A DNA stretch of 64,000 nt from Actinomadura sp. DC4 (lineage in GTDB: Bacteria; Actinomycetota; Actinomycetes; Streptosporangiales; Streptosporangiaceae), in the NCBI RefSeq assembly GCF_030406325.1, contig NZ_JAUEQY010000031.1, positions 62,001-126,000 of the forward strand, written 5' to 3'. Positions 28,154 to 37,575 of this stretch are shown here, piece by piece (position 1 is the first letter of the stretch; each line of letters begins with the position of its first letter). The position numbers and the translations under genes are program-made. The notes under the pieces are model-generated. The model ran no database searches. It had not been told where the DNA came from and was given only the letters and a program-made list of their open reading frames with translations.

Positions 28154-29504
28154 GCAGGGCCAGGAACATCGCGTCCGTGCCGTGCCGGTGCGGCCAGAAC
28201 TGCGCGTACGGGCCGTCGCCGAGATCGGGCACGCCTTCCAGGTACGACGGGGCGTCAAGACGTTCGACGTCCTCGCGCCGCCGGAGGACGTCGTCGACCA
28301 CGACCCGTGTCTCGGCCAGGTGCGGCGAGCACGTGACATAGGCGACCACACCGCCCGGCCGTACGGCCTCCAGAGCCGAGGTGAGGAGGCTCCGCTGGAG
28401 CGGGCCCAGCTCCGCGATCGACTCCGGGCCGCGCCGCCAGCGCGCCTCCGGGCGCCGGCGGAGCGCGCCGAGGCCGCTGCACGGCACGTCGGCGAGCACC
28501 CGGTCGAAGGCCCCCGGCCGCCAGGCCGCCTGCGTGCCGTCCACGACGGCGACCGCCGCGGCCGGGCCGACGGAGCGCCGTACGAGCCGGGCGCGGTGCG
28601 GCTGCAGGTCGCAGGCCAGCAGCCGGGCGTCGCGCTCGCCCGCCAGCCCCGACAGCAGCGCCGCCTTGCCGCCCGGCCCGGCGCACAGGTCGAGCCAGCG
28701 CCCGTCCGGGCCGTCGAGCTCGACGCGGGTGAGAGCGAGGGCGACGAGCTGGCTCGCCTCGTCCTGGACGGCGGCGCGGCCCTCCGCCACGGCGGGCACC
28801 GCGGCCGGGTCGCCCTCGGCGAGGTAGGCGGCGTACGGGGAGTACGCGGCGGGCTCACCACCGAGTTCGGCCACGGTCGAGCGGCCGGGCCGGGCCACGA
28901 GGGTGACGCGGGGGCGTTCGTTGTCGGCGGCGAGCAGGGCCTCGACCTCGTCCGCGCCGGCGGCGTCGCGCAGCGCGTTGACGATCCAGCGGGGGTGGCT
29001 GTGCACGATCGACAGGCGGCCGACCTCGTCGTCGGGCGCGACGATGGCCAGCCACGCGTCGCGGTCGCGGGCCGCCACCTTGCGCAGCACGGCGTTGGCG
29101 AACTTCGCCTGCCCCGGGCCGGACACCGAACGGGCCAGGTCGACCGCGGTCCCGACCGCGGCGTGCGGCGGGATGCGCGTGCCCAGGAGCTGGTGGCTGC
29201 CGAGCCGCAGGACGTTGAGCAGCGGCAGGTCGATCTTGGCGACGGGCCGGTCGCTGCACATGCCGAGCACGGCGTCGTACGTGCCGCGCCCGCGCAGCGT
29301 GCCGTACGTCAGCTCGGTGGCGAGCGCGGCGTCGCGGCCGGACAGGCCCCGCTCGCGCAGGAGGGAGGGCAGCAGGAGGTTGGCGTACGCGTCGCGGTCG
29401 TCGACGGCCTGCAGGACGTCGAAGGCGGTACGGCGGACCGGGTCGCGGGGACGCTTGGGCTTGGGCTTGGGCTTGTGGGGTCCGGAGGATCGCTGCTGCG
29501 GCAT
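28140..29504 (-). CDS. rsmB: 16S rRNA (cytosine-C5)-methyltransferase RsmB/NOP family
   Basis: A 454-residue RsmB. The N-terminal NusB-like domain follows a lysine/proline-rich tail (KPKPKPKRP) and contains AALATELTYGTLRGR. The methyltransferase domain has DLCAGPGGKAALLSGLA, and both cysteines of the NOP/RsmB mechanism: the catalytic one in VTCSP and the release one in DVPCSGLG. It methylates C967 of 16S rRNA in Escherichia coli. The ATG overlaps the fmt stop by 1 nt; the 3' end overlaps the convergent methyltransferase by 14 bp. Confidence 0.95.
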   Translation of the reverse strand: MPQQRSSGPHKPKPKPKRPRDPVRRTAFDVLQAVDDRDAYANLLLPSLLRERGLSGRDAALATELTYGTLRGRGTYDAVLGMCSDRPVAKIDLPLLNVLRLGSHQLLGTRIPPHAAVGTAVDLARSVSGPGQAKFANAVLRKVAARDRDAWLAIVAPDDEVGRLSIVHSHPRWIVNALRDAAGADEVEALLAADNERPRVTLVARPGRSTVAELGGEPAAYSPYAAYLAEGDPAAVPAVAEGRAAVQDEASQLVALALTRVELDGPDGRWLDLCAGPGGKAALLSGLAGERDARLLACDLQPHRARLVRRSVGPAAAVAVVDGTQAAWRPGAFDRVLADVPCSGLGALRRRPEARWRRGPESIAELGPLQRSLLTSALEAVRPGGVVAYVTCSPHLAETRVVVDDVLRRREDVERLDAPSYLEGVPDLGDGPYAQFWPHRHGTDAMFLALLRRR

Positions 29505-30430
29505 CAGATCAGCGCGTCGCCCTCGGCCGGGCGCACGCCGCGCGCCCAGTCGGTCGCGGCCATCCGCTGCTTGCCCTGCGGCTGGACGTCGCCGAGCCGG
29601 ACCGGGTGGGAGCCGGTGCCCGCGAAGGTCTCGGTCTTGGTCACCCGCAGCTCGCCCGGGGCGAGCGGGGCCTCGTCGGGCGCCGGGCGTACGGGCCCGA
29701 GCTTGAGCCGATCGCCGCGGAACGTCGTCCAGGGCCCCGGCGCCGGCGTGCAGGCGCGGACCAGCCGGTCGATGTGGTGCGCCGGCAGGCCCCAGTCGAC
29801 GTGGGCGTCCTCGGGCGTGAGCTTGGGGGCGAGCGAGACGCCGTCGGCCGGCTGCGGGCGCGGCTCCAGCTCGCCCTCCTCGACGCCGTCCATCGTGGCC
29901 ACGAGCAGCTGCGCGCCGGTCGCGGCGAGCCGCCCGAGCAGGTCGCCGCTGGTGTCGGTGGGAAGGATCGGCTCGGTCACGACGCCGTACACCGGCCCGG
30001 TGTCGAGCCCCTCCTCGATCTGGAAGGTCGCCGCGCCGGTGATCTCGTCGCCGTGCAGGACCGCCCGCTGGACCGGTGCGGCGCCGCGCCAGGCCGGCAG
30101 CAGCGAGAAGTGCAGGTTGATCCACCCGTGCCGGGGGATGTCGAGCGCCACCGGCGGGATGAGCGCGCCGTACGCGACCACCGGGCAGCAGTCCGGGGCG
30201 ATCTCGCGCAGCCGGTCGAGGAACTCCGGGTCGCGTGCCTTGGCGGGCTTCAGCACCTCGATGCCGGCCTCGGCCGCGCGCTGCCCGACCGGGCTCGCGG
30301 TCAGCCGGCGCCCGCGGCCGGCCGGGGCGTCGGGGCGCGTGATGGCGGCGACGACCTCGTGCCGGGACTTCAGCAGCGCGTCGAGCGCGGGCACGGCGGT
30401 CTCCGGTGTACCCGCGAAGACGAGCCGCAC
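29504..30430 (-). CDS. fmt: Methionyl-tRNA formyltransferase
   Basis: A 308-residue Fmt that formylates initiator Met-tRNA. The catalytic [15 protein letters not shown] with the preceding asparagine (INLHFS) and the GLDTGPVY aspartate are present; the C-terminal tRNA-binding domain begins near 205. The GTG start ([10 protein letters not shown]) overlaps the def stop by 1 nt, and the stop overlaps rsmB. The order def-fmt-rsmB is the usual translation-initiation cluster. Confidence 0.96.
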   Translation of the reverse strand: MRLVFAGTPETAVPALDALLKSRHEVVAAITRPDAPAGRGRRLTASPVGQRAAEAGIEVLKPAKARDPEFLDRLREIAPDCCPVVAYGALIPPVALDIPRHGWINLHFSLLPAWRGAAPVQRAVLHGDEITGAATFQIEEGLDTGPVYGVVTEPILPTDTSGDLLGRLAATGAQLLVATMDGVEEGELEPRPQPADGVSLAPKLTPEDAHVDWGLPAHHIDRLVRACTPAPGPWTTFRGDRLKLGPVRPAPDEAPLAPGELRVTKTETFAGTGSHPVRLGDVQPQGKQRMAATDWARGVRPAEGDALI

Positions 30431-30975
30431 TAGAGCGCCTTCCCGAACAGCTGGTGCGGGGAGTTCTTGATCACCGGTGGCTCGTCGCCGAACCACTCGG
30501 CCTCGCGGATCGCCTTCATCGCGGCCTTGCGCTGCTCGGTGTCGAGCCGGTCGATGAAGATGATGCCGTCGAGGTGGTCGGTCTCGTGCTGGACGCAGCG
30601 GGCCAGCAGGTGGGTGCCCTCCAGGGTGATCGGCTCCCCGTACATGTTGAAGCCCTTGGCCACGACCCCCAGCGCGCGCTTGGCCGGGAAGACCAGGCCG
30701 GGCAGCGAGAGGCAGCCCTCGTCGCCCTCCTCCTGCTCCTCCGACAGGTCCAGGGTCGGGTTGACGACGTGCCCGAGCTGCTCGTCCACGTAGTAGGTGA
30801 AGACCCGCAGGCCCACGCCGAGCTGCGGCGCGGCGAGCCCGACGCCGGGCGCCTCCATCATCGTGTCGGACAGGTCCTGGACGAGCGTGCGCAGCTCCTT
30901 GTCGAAGTCCTTGACCGGGTCCGCCGGTGTACGCAACACCGGGTCACCGAACAGACGAATGGGCTTGACGGCCAC
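30430..30975 (-). CDS. def: Peptide deformylase
   Basis: A 181-residue deformylase removing the N-formyl group of nascent proteins. All three motifs are intact: [10 protein letters not shown] (motif 1), EGCLSLPG (motif 2, metal cysteine) and QHETDHLDG (motif 3, metal histidines and catalytic glutamate). GTG start. It leads the def-fmt-rsmB operon and follows priA by 47 bp on the same strand. Confidence 0.97.
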   Translation of the reverse strand: MAVKPIRLFGDPVLRTPADPVKDFDKELRTLVQDLSDTMMEAPGVGLAAPQLGVGLRVFTYYVDEQLGHVVNPTLDLSEEQEEGDEGCLSLPGLVFPAKRALGVVAKGFNMYGEPITLEGTHLLARCVQHETDHLDGIIFIDRLDTEQRKAAMKAIREAEWFGDEPPVIKNSPHQLFGKAL

Positions 30976-31022
30976 GTACGGCTCCGATCACGTCTCGTAT
31001 TGGGCAGGGAACAGTCTACGGT

Positions 31023-33875
31023 TCAGATCAGCTCGAGCGGGTCGACCCGGACGCGTACGACGTCGGCGGTCTTTCGCGTGCTCCGAGCGGCCTGCGCGGT
31101 CTTGAGGAGCCGGGACAGGGCGACGCCGCGGGCCCGCTCGACGCGTACGAGGGCGCGCTCCTGGCCCTCCCCCACCTCGACCGGCCCGAGGACCTCGGCG
31201 TCCTTCGGCAGGTCGGCGGCCTCGACCAGCTCGCGAACGGACTGCGGGGTGCCGGTCAGGGAGGCCATCCGCACGGCGGGCGGGAAGCCGAGCTCGCGGC
31301 GTTCGGCCAGCTCCCGCTCGGCGTACGTGACCGCGTCCCAGCGGATCAGGGCCTGGACGGGCACGAGCGCGCCGTCCGCGAGGACGACGACGGGACCACG
31401 GGAGCGTACGAGAGCGGCGGCGTTCATCCAGCGGCGCAGCGCCTCCTCGCCGGCGCGCAGGTCGGCGCGGCCGAGCAGGACCCAGCCATCGAGCAGCAGC
31501 GCGGCGGCGTACCCCTTTTCGGCCACGGGCTCGGCCCCGGGCGTCGCGACGATCAGCGCGGGCTCGTTGCCGACCTCGGCGAGCACACCGTCCCGCCCGG
31601 ACGTACGGATCGGGACGCCGGGGAAGGCACGGCCGAGCTCCTCGGCGGTACGCCGGGCACCGACGACGACGGCGCGCACCTGCCGCCCGCCGCACTCCGG
31701 GCACGCCCACGCGCCCGCGATCCGGCCGCACCAGCGGCAGTACGGCGCCGCGTGTGAGGACCGCAGCGACAGCGGCCCTTCGCACTCGGTACAGCGCGCG
31801 GGGCCGCGGCAGCGGGAACAGGCCAGCGCCGGGACGTACCCGCGGCGCGGCACCTGGACGAGCACGGGTCCGTGCTCGAGCCCCTGCCGCGCGGTACGGA
31901 ACGCCAGGTGCGGCAGGCGCGCGCTGCGTGCCGCCTCGTCGCGGGCGAGGTCGGCGTCGTCGCCGGAGGGCCGGATGTAGGCCATGGCCGCGCGCAGCCG
32001 CTCCCGGTCGGGGGTGAGCGGGTGCGCCCAGCCGGCCTGGACGAGTTGTGTGGCGTCGGTGGTGCGGGTGAACCCGCCGATGAGGGCGCCCGCCCCGGCG
32101 CGGTGTGCTCGGAGCGCGAGCACCTCACGGGCGTGGGGGTAGGGCGCGTGCGGTTCGGCGTGGACGTCGTCCCCGTCGTCCCAGAGCACGACGAGCCCGA
32201 GGTCCTTGACGGGCGCGAAGATCGCGGCACGCGTGCCGACGACGACGCGCACCTTCGCCCGGCGTACGGCGAGCCAGCGGCGGTAGCGTTCGGCTGGCCC
32301 GAGCTCGGCGGTCAGCGCGACGTGGCCGCCGGGCCCGAGCTCGGCGGTCAGCGCCTGGTCGACGCGGGCGACGTCCCGCCCGTCGGCGACGACGATGAGC
32401 GCCCCGCGTCCGCCGGCGAGCGCGGCGCCGGCGGCCCGCGCGACGGCGGGCGTCCAGTCGGCCCCGGGGAGCGCACTCCATACGGCCCGCGGCGCCCGCC
32501 GCTCCTGGAGCGCCCCGAGGAAGGAGGGGCCGGCCGGATACGCCGCCCAGGGGCCCGGCTCGATCGCTTCTCGCGCCGTCGTGCCCGGGGTTCCCGGGCC
32601 GCCTGCGGCCGTCACTCCGGCGAAGCCGGAAGGCGGCTCCGTCGTACGGGCGGAGGCGCCTTCCGGCACACCGCCGGCCGCCTGTCGCCTGAGCGGCCCG
32701 GCGAGTGATGCGTCCACTTCGCCTCCGGCACGACCGGACCGCGAGGCGTCTTCCCCGTTGCCCGGCGCCTCTTCGCTCTCGTGACCAGCCGGCGTTCCGG
32801 CGTCCGCCACCGCACCCGCAGGCCCCGCCCCGGCGACCGGACGCGAAGACGCCGCCGGCCCCCCGGCGACCGCGCGGGACCGCGTCGCCTCGGATACGGC
32901 CCCCGAGGCTTCCGTTCCCTCGCCGCCGCCACCCGGCATCCCGACGTTCGCCGCACCGCTTCCGGGCACCGGCCCCGCACCCGCGATTTCCCCGGCAGCG
33001 GACCGCGTCGCCTCAGGCGGCGCGTATGTTCCGGTCTCGCCACCGTCGGCGGGCGGCGTCTCCGGCCGGCCGGCCGGCCCGTGCGCGGTGTCCGATCCCC
33101 CTGGGCCCGTTCCCCCGCCGCCGGAGGAGTGCTGTGTCCCGGCCTCTTCCTCTGCGGGCGGCGGCCCCGCGGCCTTCCCCACGACCGGTCGCGGAGGTGC
33201 CACCGGCTCGCTCCTCGCATCGCCGGGTTCCGGCACGCCCTCCGGCGCCGCTGCCCCTGCCTCGCGGCCACGGAGCGGGGGCGTCTCGGCGACCCGGCCT
33301 CCCGGCCCCGGCGTGCCGACCGCCGCCACGACGGAGCGCGGAGGTGCCTCTGGCTCGTCTTCGGTGTCGCCGGCGGGTGTCTTCGGTGTGTCGTTCTCGG
33401 CTTCGACGCGGGCGTGGCGGGGTGGGATGGCGAGGCGGAGTACGTCGGCGAGGGTGCCCGCGTAGCGGTCGGCGATCTCTCGTGCCAGGGCGGCGATCTC
33501 CGGGGTGAGCACCGGCTCGGGCGAGGTCACGCGTTCCAGGAAGGCGAGGCGGCCGTCGTGGTCGGTGTGGTCGACGCGTTCGAGCAGGTAGCCGTCCATG
33601 AGCTGTCCGGCGAACCTCACGCGCACCCGGCAGCCAGGCACGGCCGCGGCGTCCAGCGTCGTCGGGACCAGGTAGTCGAACGGGCGGTCCAGGTGCGGTA
33701 GAGACATGTCCACCGCCACACGCGCGATCGGGAGGAGCTCCGCGGGTTCGCGCTTGCCCTTCTTGGTGGCGCGCCTACGGCCGGCCGGCCGCTCCTCACC
33801 GGCTCCGGCGGGCACGGGTGAGACCGGGAGGTCGCCCATCCCGGGAAGCACGCCCGTCTCCACGCCCTCGCTCAC
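31023..33875 (-). CDS. priA: Primosomal protein N' (PriA), probably helicase-inactive, with large low-complexity insertion
   Basis: A 950-residue PriA; actinobacterial homologues are mostly 650-730. The 3'-end DNA-binding domain (about 45-155) reads ARVAVDMSLPHLDRPFDYLVP. A ~280-residue stretch (about 161-438; DNA about 32562-33395) rich in Gly, Ala, Pro and Glu follows. The helicase region lacks Walker A (ALAGGRGALIVVADGR stands in its place) and has WDDGDD instead of DEEH. The zinc module is complete: CSRCRGPARCTEC (686-698), CRWC (713-716), CPEC (725-728). Loss of ATPase motifs is normal for actinobacterial PriA, so it probably acts as a DNA-structure-binding loader at stalled forks. An ALTAELGP octapeptide is repeated near 508-526. 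Confidence 0.92.
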   Translation of the reverse strand: MSEGVETGVLPGMGDLPVSPVPAGAGEERPAGRRRATKKGKREPAELLPIARVAVDMSLPHLDRPFDYLVPTTLDAAAVPGCRVRVRFAGQLMDGYLLERVDHTDHDGRLAFLERVTSPEPVLTPEIAALAREIADRYAGTLADVLRLAIPPRHARVEAENDTPKTPAGDTEDEPEAPPRSVVAAVGTPGPGGRVAETPPLRGREAGAAAPEGVPEPGDARSEPVAPPRPVVGKAAGPPPAEEEAGTQHSSGGGGTGPGGSDTAHGPAGRPETPPADGGETGTYAPPEATRSAAGEIAGAGPVPGSGAANVGMPGGGGEGTEASGAVSEATRSRAVAGGPAASSRPVAGAGPAGAVADAGTPAGHESEEAPGNGEDASRSGRAGGEVDASLAGPLRRQAAGGVPEGASARTTEPPSGFAGVTAAGGPGTPGTTAREAIEPGPWAAYPAGPSFLGALQERRAPRAVWSALPGADWTPAVARAAGAALAGGRGALIVVADGRDVARVDQALTAELGPGGHVALTAELGPAERYRRWLAVRRAKVRVVVGTRAAIFAPVKDLGLVVLWDDGDDVHAEPHAPYPHAREVLALRAHRAGAGALIGGFTRTTDATQLVQAGWAHPLTPDRERLRAAMAYIRPSGDDADLARDEAARSARLPHLAFRTARQGLEHGPVLVQVPRRGYVPALACSRCRGPARCTECEGPLSLRSSHAAPYCRWCGRIAGAWACPECGGRQVRAVVVGARRTAEELGRAFPGVPIRTSGRDGVLAEVGNEPALIVATPGAEPVAEKGYAAALLLDGWVLLGRADLRAGEEALRRWMNAAALVRSRGPVVVLADGALVPVQALIRWDAVTYAERELAERRELGFPPAVRMASLTGTPQSVRELVEAADLPKDAEVLGPVEVGEGQERALVRVERARGVALSRLLKTAQAARSTRKTADVVRVRVDPLELI
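32562..33395 (-). other. Low-complexity insertion encoded within priA
   Basis: This segment encodes about 280 residues dominated by G, A, P, E and T with imperfect short repeats such as EATRS and PPRPV. It lies exactly between the DNA-binding domain and the helicase-like core. The frame is open throughout without a stop, so it is read through as a disordered linker. Confidence 0.75.
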
Positions 33876-34538
33876 GCTCCCGTCCTACCAGACCCCCGAA
33901 CCCCCGGCGCCCGCCCGCACCCGACGCGCCCCGTCGCGAGCCGGGCTTTCCGCGCCCACCCCGAGACCTCGGTGGTCCGCGTACGGGTGTCCCAGATCGA
34001 GTCCGGGTTCAGCTTGACGACGACGGAGCCGAGAGACCAACCCTGATCACCAGGGCGTACTTTCGTCGCCACCGCGCCGGAACCCTGCGCCACTACGGCC
34101 TGCTCGCCCGCGCGACCGAACGCAGGTCGCCCGGCGTACGACGGCCTCGTGCGGGAGAGCACGCCGCCACGCCCCGGCGGCGTGTCGGATGGAGCCGCCG
34201 CCGGCCGATGAGCCTTCACGACCGGCGAACCCCAGACCGTCCCCGCCGAACGCGGGCGGGGCGGGGGCGAGCCCTGCGGATGGGGTGCCCCCGACGGCCC
34301 CGGGCCCGGCGCGGCCTTCCGTCACCGTCCCGCGAGCCGGAACCCACCCCAGCCACCCGCCCTCCGCATCGGCTCCCCCGACCACCGGCGAGCCGCAGCC
34401 CGCCCCGACCTTCGGCGGCGGCGCTGCGCGAATCAGGCGCGCCGGCCGCGGTGGCCCCGCCGCATCAGTCCGTCCGGCCCCCCGGCGCAGCCGGCTCAGG
34501 CGTGGCGCGAGTCCCACACCGCAGCTCACCCGAGGCGG
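33876..34538. other. Intergenic gap of about 660 bp between priA and the MmcQ-like gene
   Basis: No intact gene is convincing here. Long frames on the plus strand are proline/arginine-rich and have no family features. On the minus strand, about 33950-34100 reads SVVVKLNPDSIWDTRTRTTEV in one frame, which has more natural composition than its surroundings and could be a remnant of a lost gene. Confidence 0.4.
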
Positions 34539-34898
34539 CTACACGCCCTCGCGGGTGGCGGTCAGGGCGTACGCCGCCGCCACCTTCTTCGGTACGGCGC
34601 CGCGCCAGGCCTCCAGGACCAGTTCGTGCATCTCCTCGACCTCGATCGCCGCCAGCCGTACCTCGATCCAGTTGAACCGCTGGTCCGAGACCCGTGGCAT
34701 GAGGAACTTGCCCGGCTCCGCGGCGATCACCGCCTCACGCTCCTCCTTGGGGAAGCCGCAGCCCATCGTCGTCTCGTCCCGCGAAATGGAGACATAGACG
34801 ATCCGGCCGATGCGGAACTTCACCCGGTCCCGGATCAGATGCTCCTCCGACCGCGGCAGTGTGGACGCGAGCCGCCGGATGTCGTCGACCGTGACCAT
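34539..34898 (-). CDS. MmcQ/YjbR family protein
   Basis: A 119-residue protein of the MmcQ/YjbR (DUF419) family, which has a CyaY-like DNA-binding fold. Typical parts are VDDIRRLASTLPRSEEHLIRDRVKFRIGRIVYVSIS and the C-terminal NWIEVRLAAIEVEEMHELVLEAWRGAVPKKVAAAY. No enzymatic role is established. The ATG at 34898 has a purine-rich GAGAGGGGG about 10 nt upstream; an ATG at 34928 is a less likely start. It follows the P450 gene by 48 bp. Confidence 0.88.
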   Translation of the reverse strand: MVTVDDIRRLASTLPRSEEHLIRDRVKFRIGRIVYVSISRDETTMGCGFPKEEREAVIAAEPGKFLMPRVSDQRFNWIEVRLAAIEVEEMHELVLEAWRGAVPKKVAAAYALTATREGV

Positions 34899-34946
34899 GC
34901 CCCACCCCCTCTCCCGCCCACCATCCAAACACCGCCCACCGACACT

Positions 34947-36158
34947 TCACGCGAACGAGACCGGCAGCCGCTTCGGCCCCCGCAGGCTGGCGACCTGCCA
35001 CTCCAGGTCCTCGTACGGCACGGCGAGGGCGAGGTTCGGCAGCCGCCGCAGGACCGTGCCGATGGCGACCTCGCCCTCCAGCCGCGCGAGGGGCGCGCCC
35101 AGGCAGTAGTGCGGGCCGTGGCCGAAGGCCAGGTGGGCGTTGTCGGTGCGGGTGACGTCGAGCCGGTCCGGGTCGGCGAACCGGCCCGGGTCGCGATCCG
35201 CGACGGCCGTTCCGATCAGCACGGTCGCGCCGCACGGGATGGTCACGCCGCCGATCTCCACGTCCTCGGTCGGGAAGCGTATGACTCCGGGGCTGACCGG
35301 GCCGTCGTAGCGCAGGAGCTCCTCCACCGCGCCCGGCAGCAGGCCCGGGTCGTCGCGCAACAGCTTGAGCTGCGCGGGATGGGCGAGCAGGACCGCGACG
35401 CCGCCGCCGATGAGGTTGACGGTCGTGATGTACCCGGCGACCAGCAGCAGGAAGGCCATGGAGACCAGCTCGTCCTCCGACAGGCTGTCCGCGGACGAGT
35501 CGCGCGTCATGACGAGCGCGCCCAGCAGGTCGGCGCCGGGAACGGCGCGCTTGGCGGCGAGCAGACCCTGCAGGTAGGTCCACATCTGGTTCCAGGCCTC
35601 GTCCGTGGCGTCCTTGTCGACGTGGTCCGGATGCTGGGTGAGCATCCGGTCCGTCCACTTCTGGAACTCCTGGCGGTCCTCGACGGGCACGCCGAGCAGT
35701 TCGCTGATCACGGTGACGGGCAGCGGCAGCGCGAGGTCGGCGACCAGGTCGGCACGGCCGGCCGGAAGAACCTCGTCGACGAGCGCGTCGGTGATCTCCT
35801 GGACGCGGGGCCGCAGCGCGGCGACGCGGCGGGCGGTGAACGCCGCGGAGACGAGGCGGCGCAGCCGGGTGTGGTCGGGCGGGCCGACGCGGATCATGCT
35901 GCGGGTGAACGAGTCGCGCTCGGCCGTGGGCAGCTGGTCGAGCAGCCGCGTGTCGGCTGCGTCGCGCAGGTCGCTGCTGAACCTCGGGTCGGAGAAGGCG
36001 GCGAGCCCGTCCTCGTACCGGGTGATCAGCCACGCCTCCACGCCGCGGACCGTGGCGACCCGCCGTACGGGGCCCTCCTCGCGCAGCGCCTGGTAGAAGG
36101 GGAACGGATCCGCGACGAACTCCGGGTCGTCGTACGGGAACACCGTCGGCTCATCCAT
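34947..36158 (-). CDS. Cytochrome P450
   Basis: A 403-residue soluble bacterial P450. The I-helix oxygen-binding motif is LLLVAGYITTVNL (AGxxTT), the K-helix ExxR is EELLR, and the heme loop is FGHGPHYCLGAPLAR with the axial cysteine. It resembles CYP105/CYP107-type hydroxylases of actinomycetes, but the substrate cannot be read. No ferredoxin or reductase gene is adjacent. It interrupts the conserved metK-priA neighbourhood. A palindrome lies 39-54 bp upstream of the start. Confidence 0.95.
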   Translation of the reverse strand: MDEPTVFPYDDPEFVADPFPFYQALREEGPVRRVATVRGVEAWLITRYEDGLAAFSDPRFSSDLRDAADTRLLDQLPTAERDSFTRSMIRVGPPDHTRLRRLVSAAFTARRVAALRPRVQEITDALVDEVLPAGRADLVADLALPLPVTVISELLGVPVEDRQEFQKWTDRMLTQHPDHVDKDATDEAWNQMWTYLQGLLAAKRAVPGADLLGALVMTRDSSADSLSEDELVSMAFLLLVAGYITTVNLIGGGVAVLLAHPAQLKLLRDDPGLLPGAVEELLRYDGPVSPGVIRFPTEDVEIGGVTIPCGATVLIGTAVADRDPGRFADPDRLDVTRTDNAHLAFGHGPHYCLGAPLARLEGEVAIGTVLRRLPNLALAVPYEDLEWQVASLRGPKRLPVSFA

Positions 36159-36196
36159 GGGGCACCTCCACGCAGGGCGAGATCACCCCGCGTTAC

Positions 36197-36212
36197 TCTC
36201 TGTGCCCAGAGA
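36197..36212. promoter_or_regulatory. Palindrome upstream of the P450 gene
   Basis: TCTCTG-TGCC-CAGAGA is a perfect 6-bp-arm dyad about 40 bp upstream of the P450 start. It could be the binding site of a repressor encoded elsewhere. No regulator gene is adjacent. Confidence 0.4.
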
Positions 36213-36230
36213 ACTACACGGCGAAGCAGG

Positions 36231-36256
36231 AGGGCGGCCCCGACCGGGACCGCCCT
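36231..36256 (-). terminator. Terminator hairpin after metK
   Basis: AGGGCGGCCC pairs with GGGACCGCCCT across a short loop with one mismatch, ending 11 bp beyond the metK stop on the minus strand. It has no U tract, as usual in this G+C range. It separates metK from the inserted P450 gene. Confidence 0.7.
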
Positions 36257-36266
36257 GTGCGAAGAA

Positions 36267-37460
36267 CTAGAGACCGGCGGCCGAACGCAGCGAGTCGGCG
36301 CGGTGGGTGGTCTCCCACGAGAAGTCCGGCTCCTCGCGGCCGAAGTGGCCGTACGCCGCCGTCTGGGAGTAGATCGGGCGGAGCAGGTCGAGGTCGCGGA
36401 TGATCGCGGCCGGGCGGAGGTCGAAGACCGCGAGCACGGCTTCCTGGATCTTGGCGGTCGGGACCTTCTCGGTGCCGAACGTCTCGATGAACAGGCCGAC
36501 CGGGTGCGCCTTGCCGATCGCGTACGCGACCTGGGCCTCGCAGCGGTCCGCGAGACCGGCGGCGACGACGGTCTTGGCGACCCAGCGCATGGCGTACGCG
36601 GCGGAGCGGTCGACCTTGGAGGGGTCCTTGCCGGAGAAGGCGCCGCCGCCGTGACGGGCCATGCCGCCGTAGGTGTCGATGATGATCTTGCGGCCGGTCA
36701 GGCCGGCGTCGCCCATCGGGCCGCCGATCTCGAAGCGGCCGGTCGGGTTGACGAGCAGCCGGTAGCCGCTCGTGTCGAGGTCGAGGTCGGCCACGATCGG
36801 GTCGACCACGTGCTCCTTGACGTCCGGCGTGAGCAGGTCGTCGAGGCTGATGTCCGGGGCGTGCTGGGAGGACACGACGACGGTGTCGAGACGGACCGGC
36901 TTGTCGCCGTCGTACTCGATGGTGACCTGGGTCTTGCCGTCGGGCCGGAGGTAGGGGACGACGCCGTTGTTGCGGACCGCGGACAGCCGGCCGGCGAGCC
37001 GGTGCGCGAGGGTGATCGGCAGCGGCATCAGCTCCGGGGTCTCCCGGCAGGCGTAGCCGAACATCAGGCCCTGGTCGCCGGCGCCCTGCCGGTCGAGGTC
37101 GTCCACGCCCTCGCCACCACGGGACTCGTACGCGTCGTCCACGCCCTGGGCGATGTCGGGCGACTGCGCGCCGATCGACACCGAGACCCCGCACGAACGT
37201 CCGTCAAAGCCCTTGCTGGAGGAGTCGTAGCCGATTTCCAGGATCTTCTCCCGGATGACACCTGGGATGTCCACGTACGTCTCGGTGGTGACCTCACCGG
37301 CCACGTGCACCTGGCCGGTAGTGATCATGGTCTCGACGGCGACGCGGCTCTTGGCGTCGTCCTTCAGCATCGCGTCGAGAATCGCATCGCTGATCTGGTC
37401 CGCGATTTTATCCGGGTGACCCTCGGTCACGGATTCTGAAGTGAACAGGCGACGGGACAC
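36267..37460 (-). CDS. metK: S-adenosylmethionine synthetase
   Basis: A 397-residue methionine adenosyltransferase making SAM from ATP and methionine. Family signatures include [20 protein letters not shown] at residues 6-25, the [12 protein letters not shown] loop and the P-loop-like [22 protein letters not shown] start with AAGGAG 9 nt before it. The upstream neighbour is coaBC and a strong hairpin terminates it downstream. Confidence 0.97.
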   Translation of the reverse strand: MSRRLFTSESVTEGHPDKIADQISDAILDAMLKDDAKSRVAVETMITTGQVHVAGEVTTETYVDIPGVIREKILEIGYDSSSKGFDGRSCGVSVSIGAQSPDIAQGVDDAYESRGGEGVDDLDRQGAGDQGLMFGYACRETPELMPLPITLAHRLAGRLSAVRNNGVVPYLRPDGKTQVTIEYDGDKPVRLDTVVVSSQHAPDISLDDLLTPDVKEHVVDPIVADLDLDTSGYRLLVNPTGRFEIGGPMGDAGLTGRKIIIDTYGGMARHGGGAFSGKDPSKVDRSAAYAMRWVAKTVVAAGLADRCEAQVAYAIGKAHPVGLFIETFGTEKVPTAKIQEAVLAVFDLRPAAIIRDLDLLRPIYSQTAAYGHFGREEPDFSWETTHRADSLRSAAGL

Positions 37461-37575
37461 GTGCGTGTACTCCTTGCAGCGGCTGCTGACTGACGTAGCA
37501 GAAACGGACTTGCGTAGGTGGGGGGGAAGTCTACCGAGAACGGGTTAAGTCACGTTGAAGCGCGTCGGCCGAATT

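Noticed and set aside
27149-28861. A 570-codon open frame on the minus strand across the LCMT-like methyltransferase and the 3' part of rsmB
   Set aside because: The product has no recognisable domain and is only a shadow of the two convergent genes.
31023-33875. Interpreting the long PriA frame as a frameshifted or fused gene
   Set aside because: The frame stays open through the low-complexity stretch, and domain order on both sides is that of a normal PriA.
37461-37560. A SAM riboswitch in the metK leader
   Set aside because: I could not find the conserved core of any SAM or SAH riboswitch class in this 100-bp leader.
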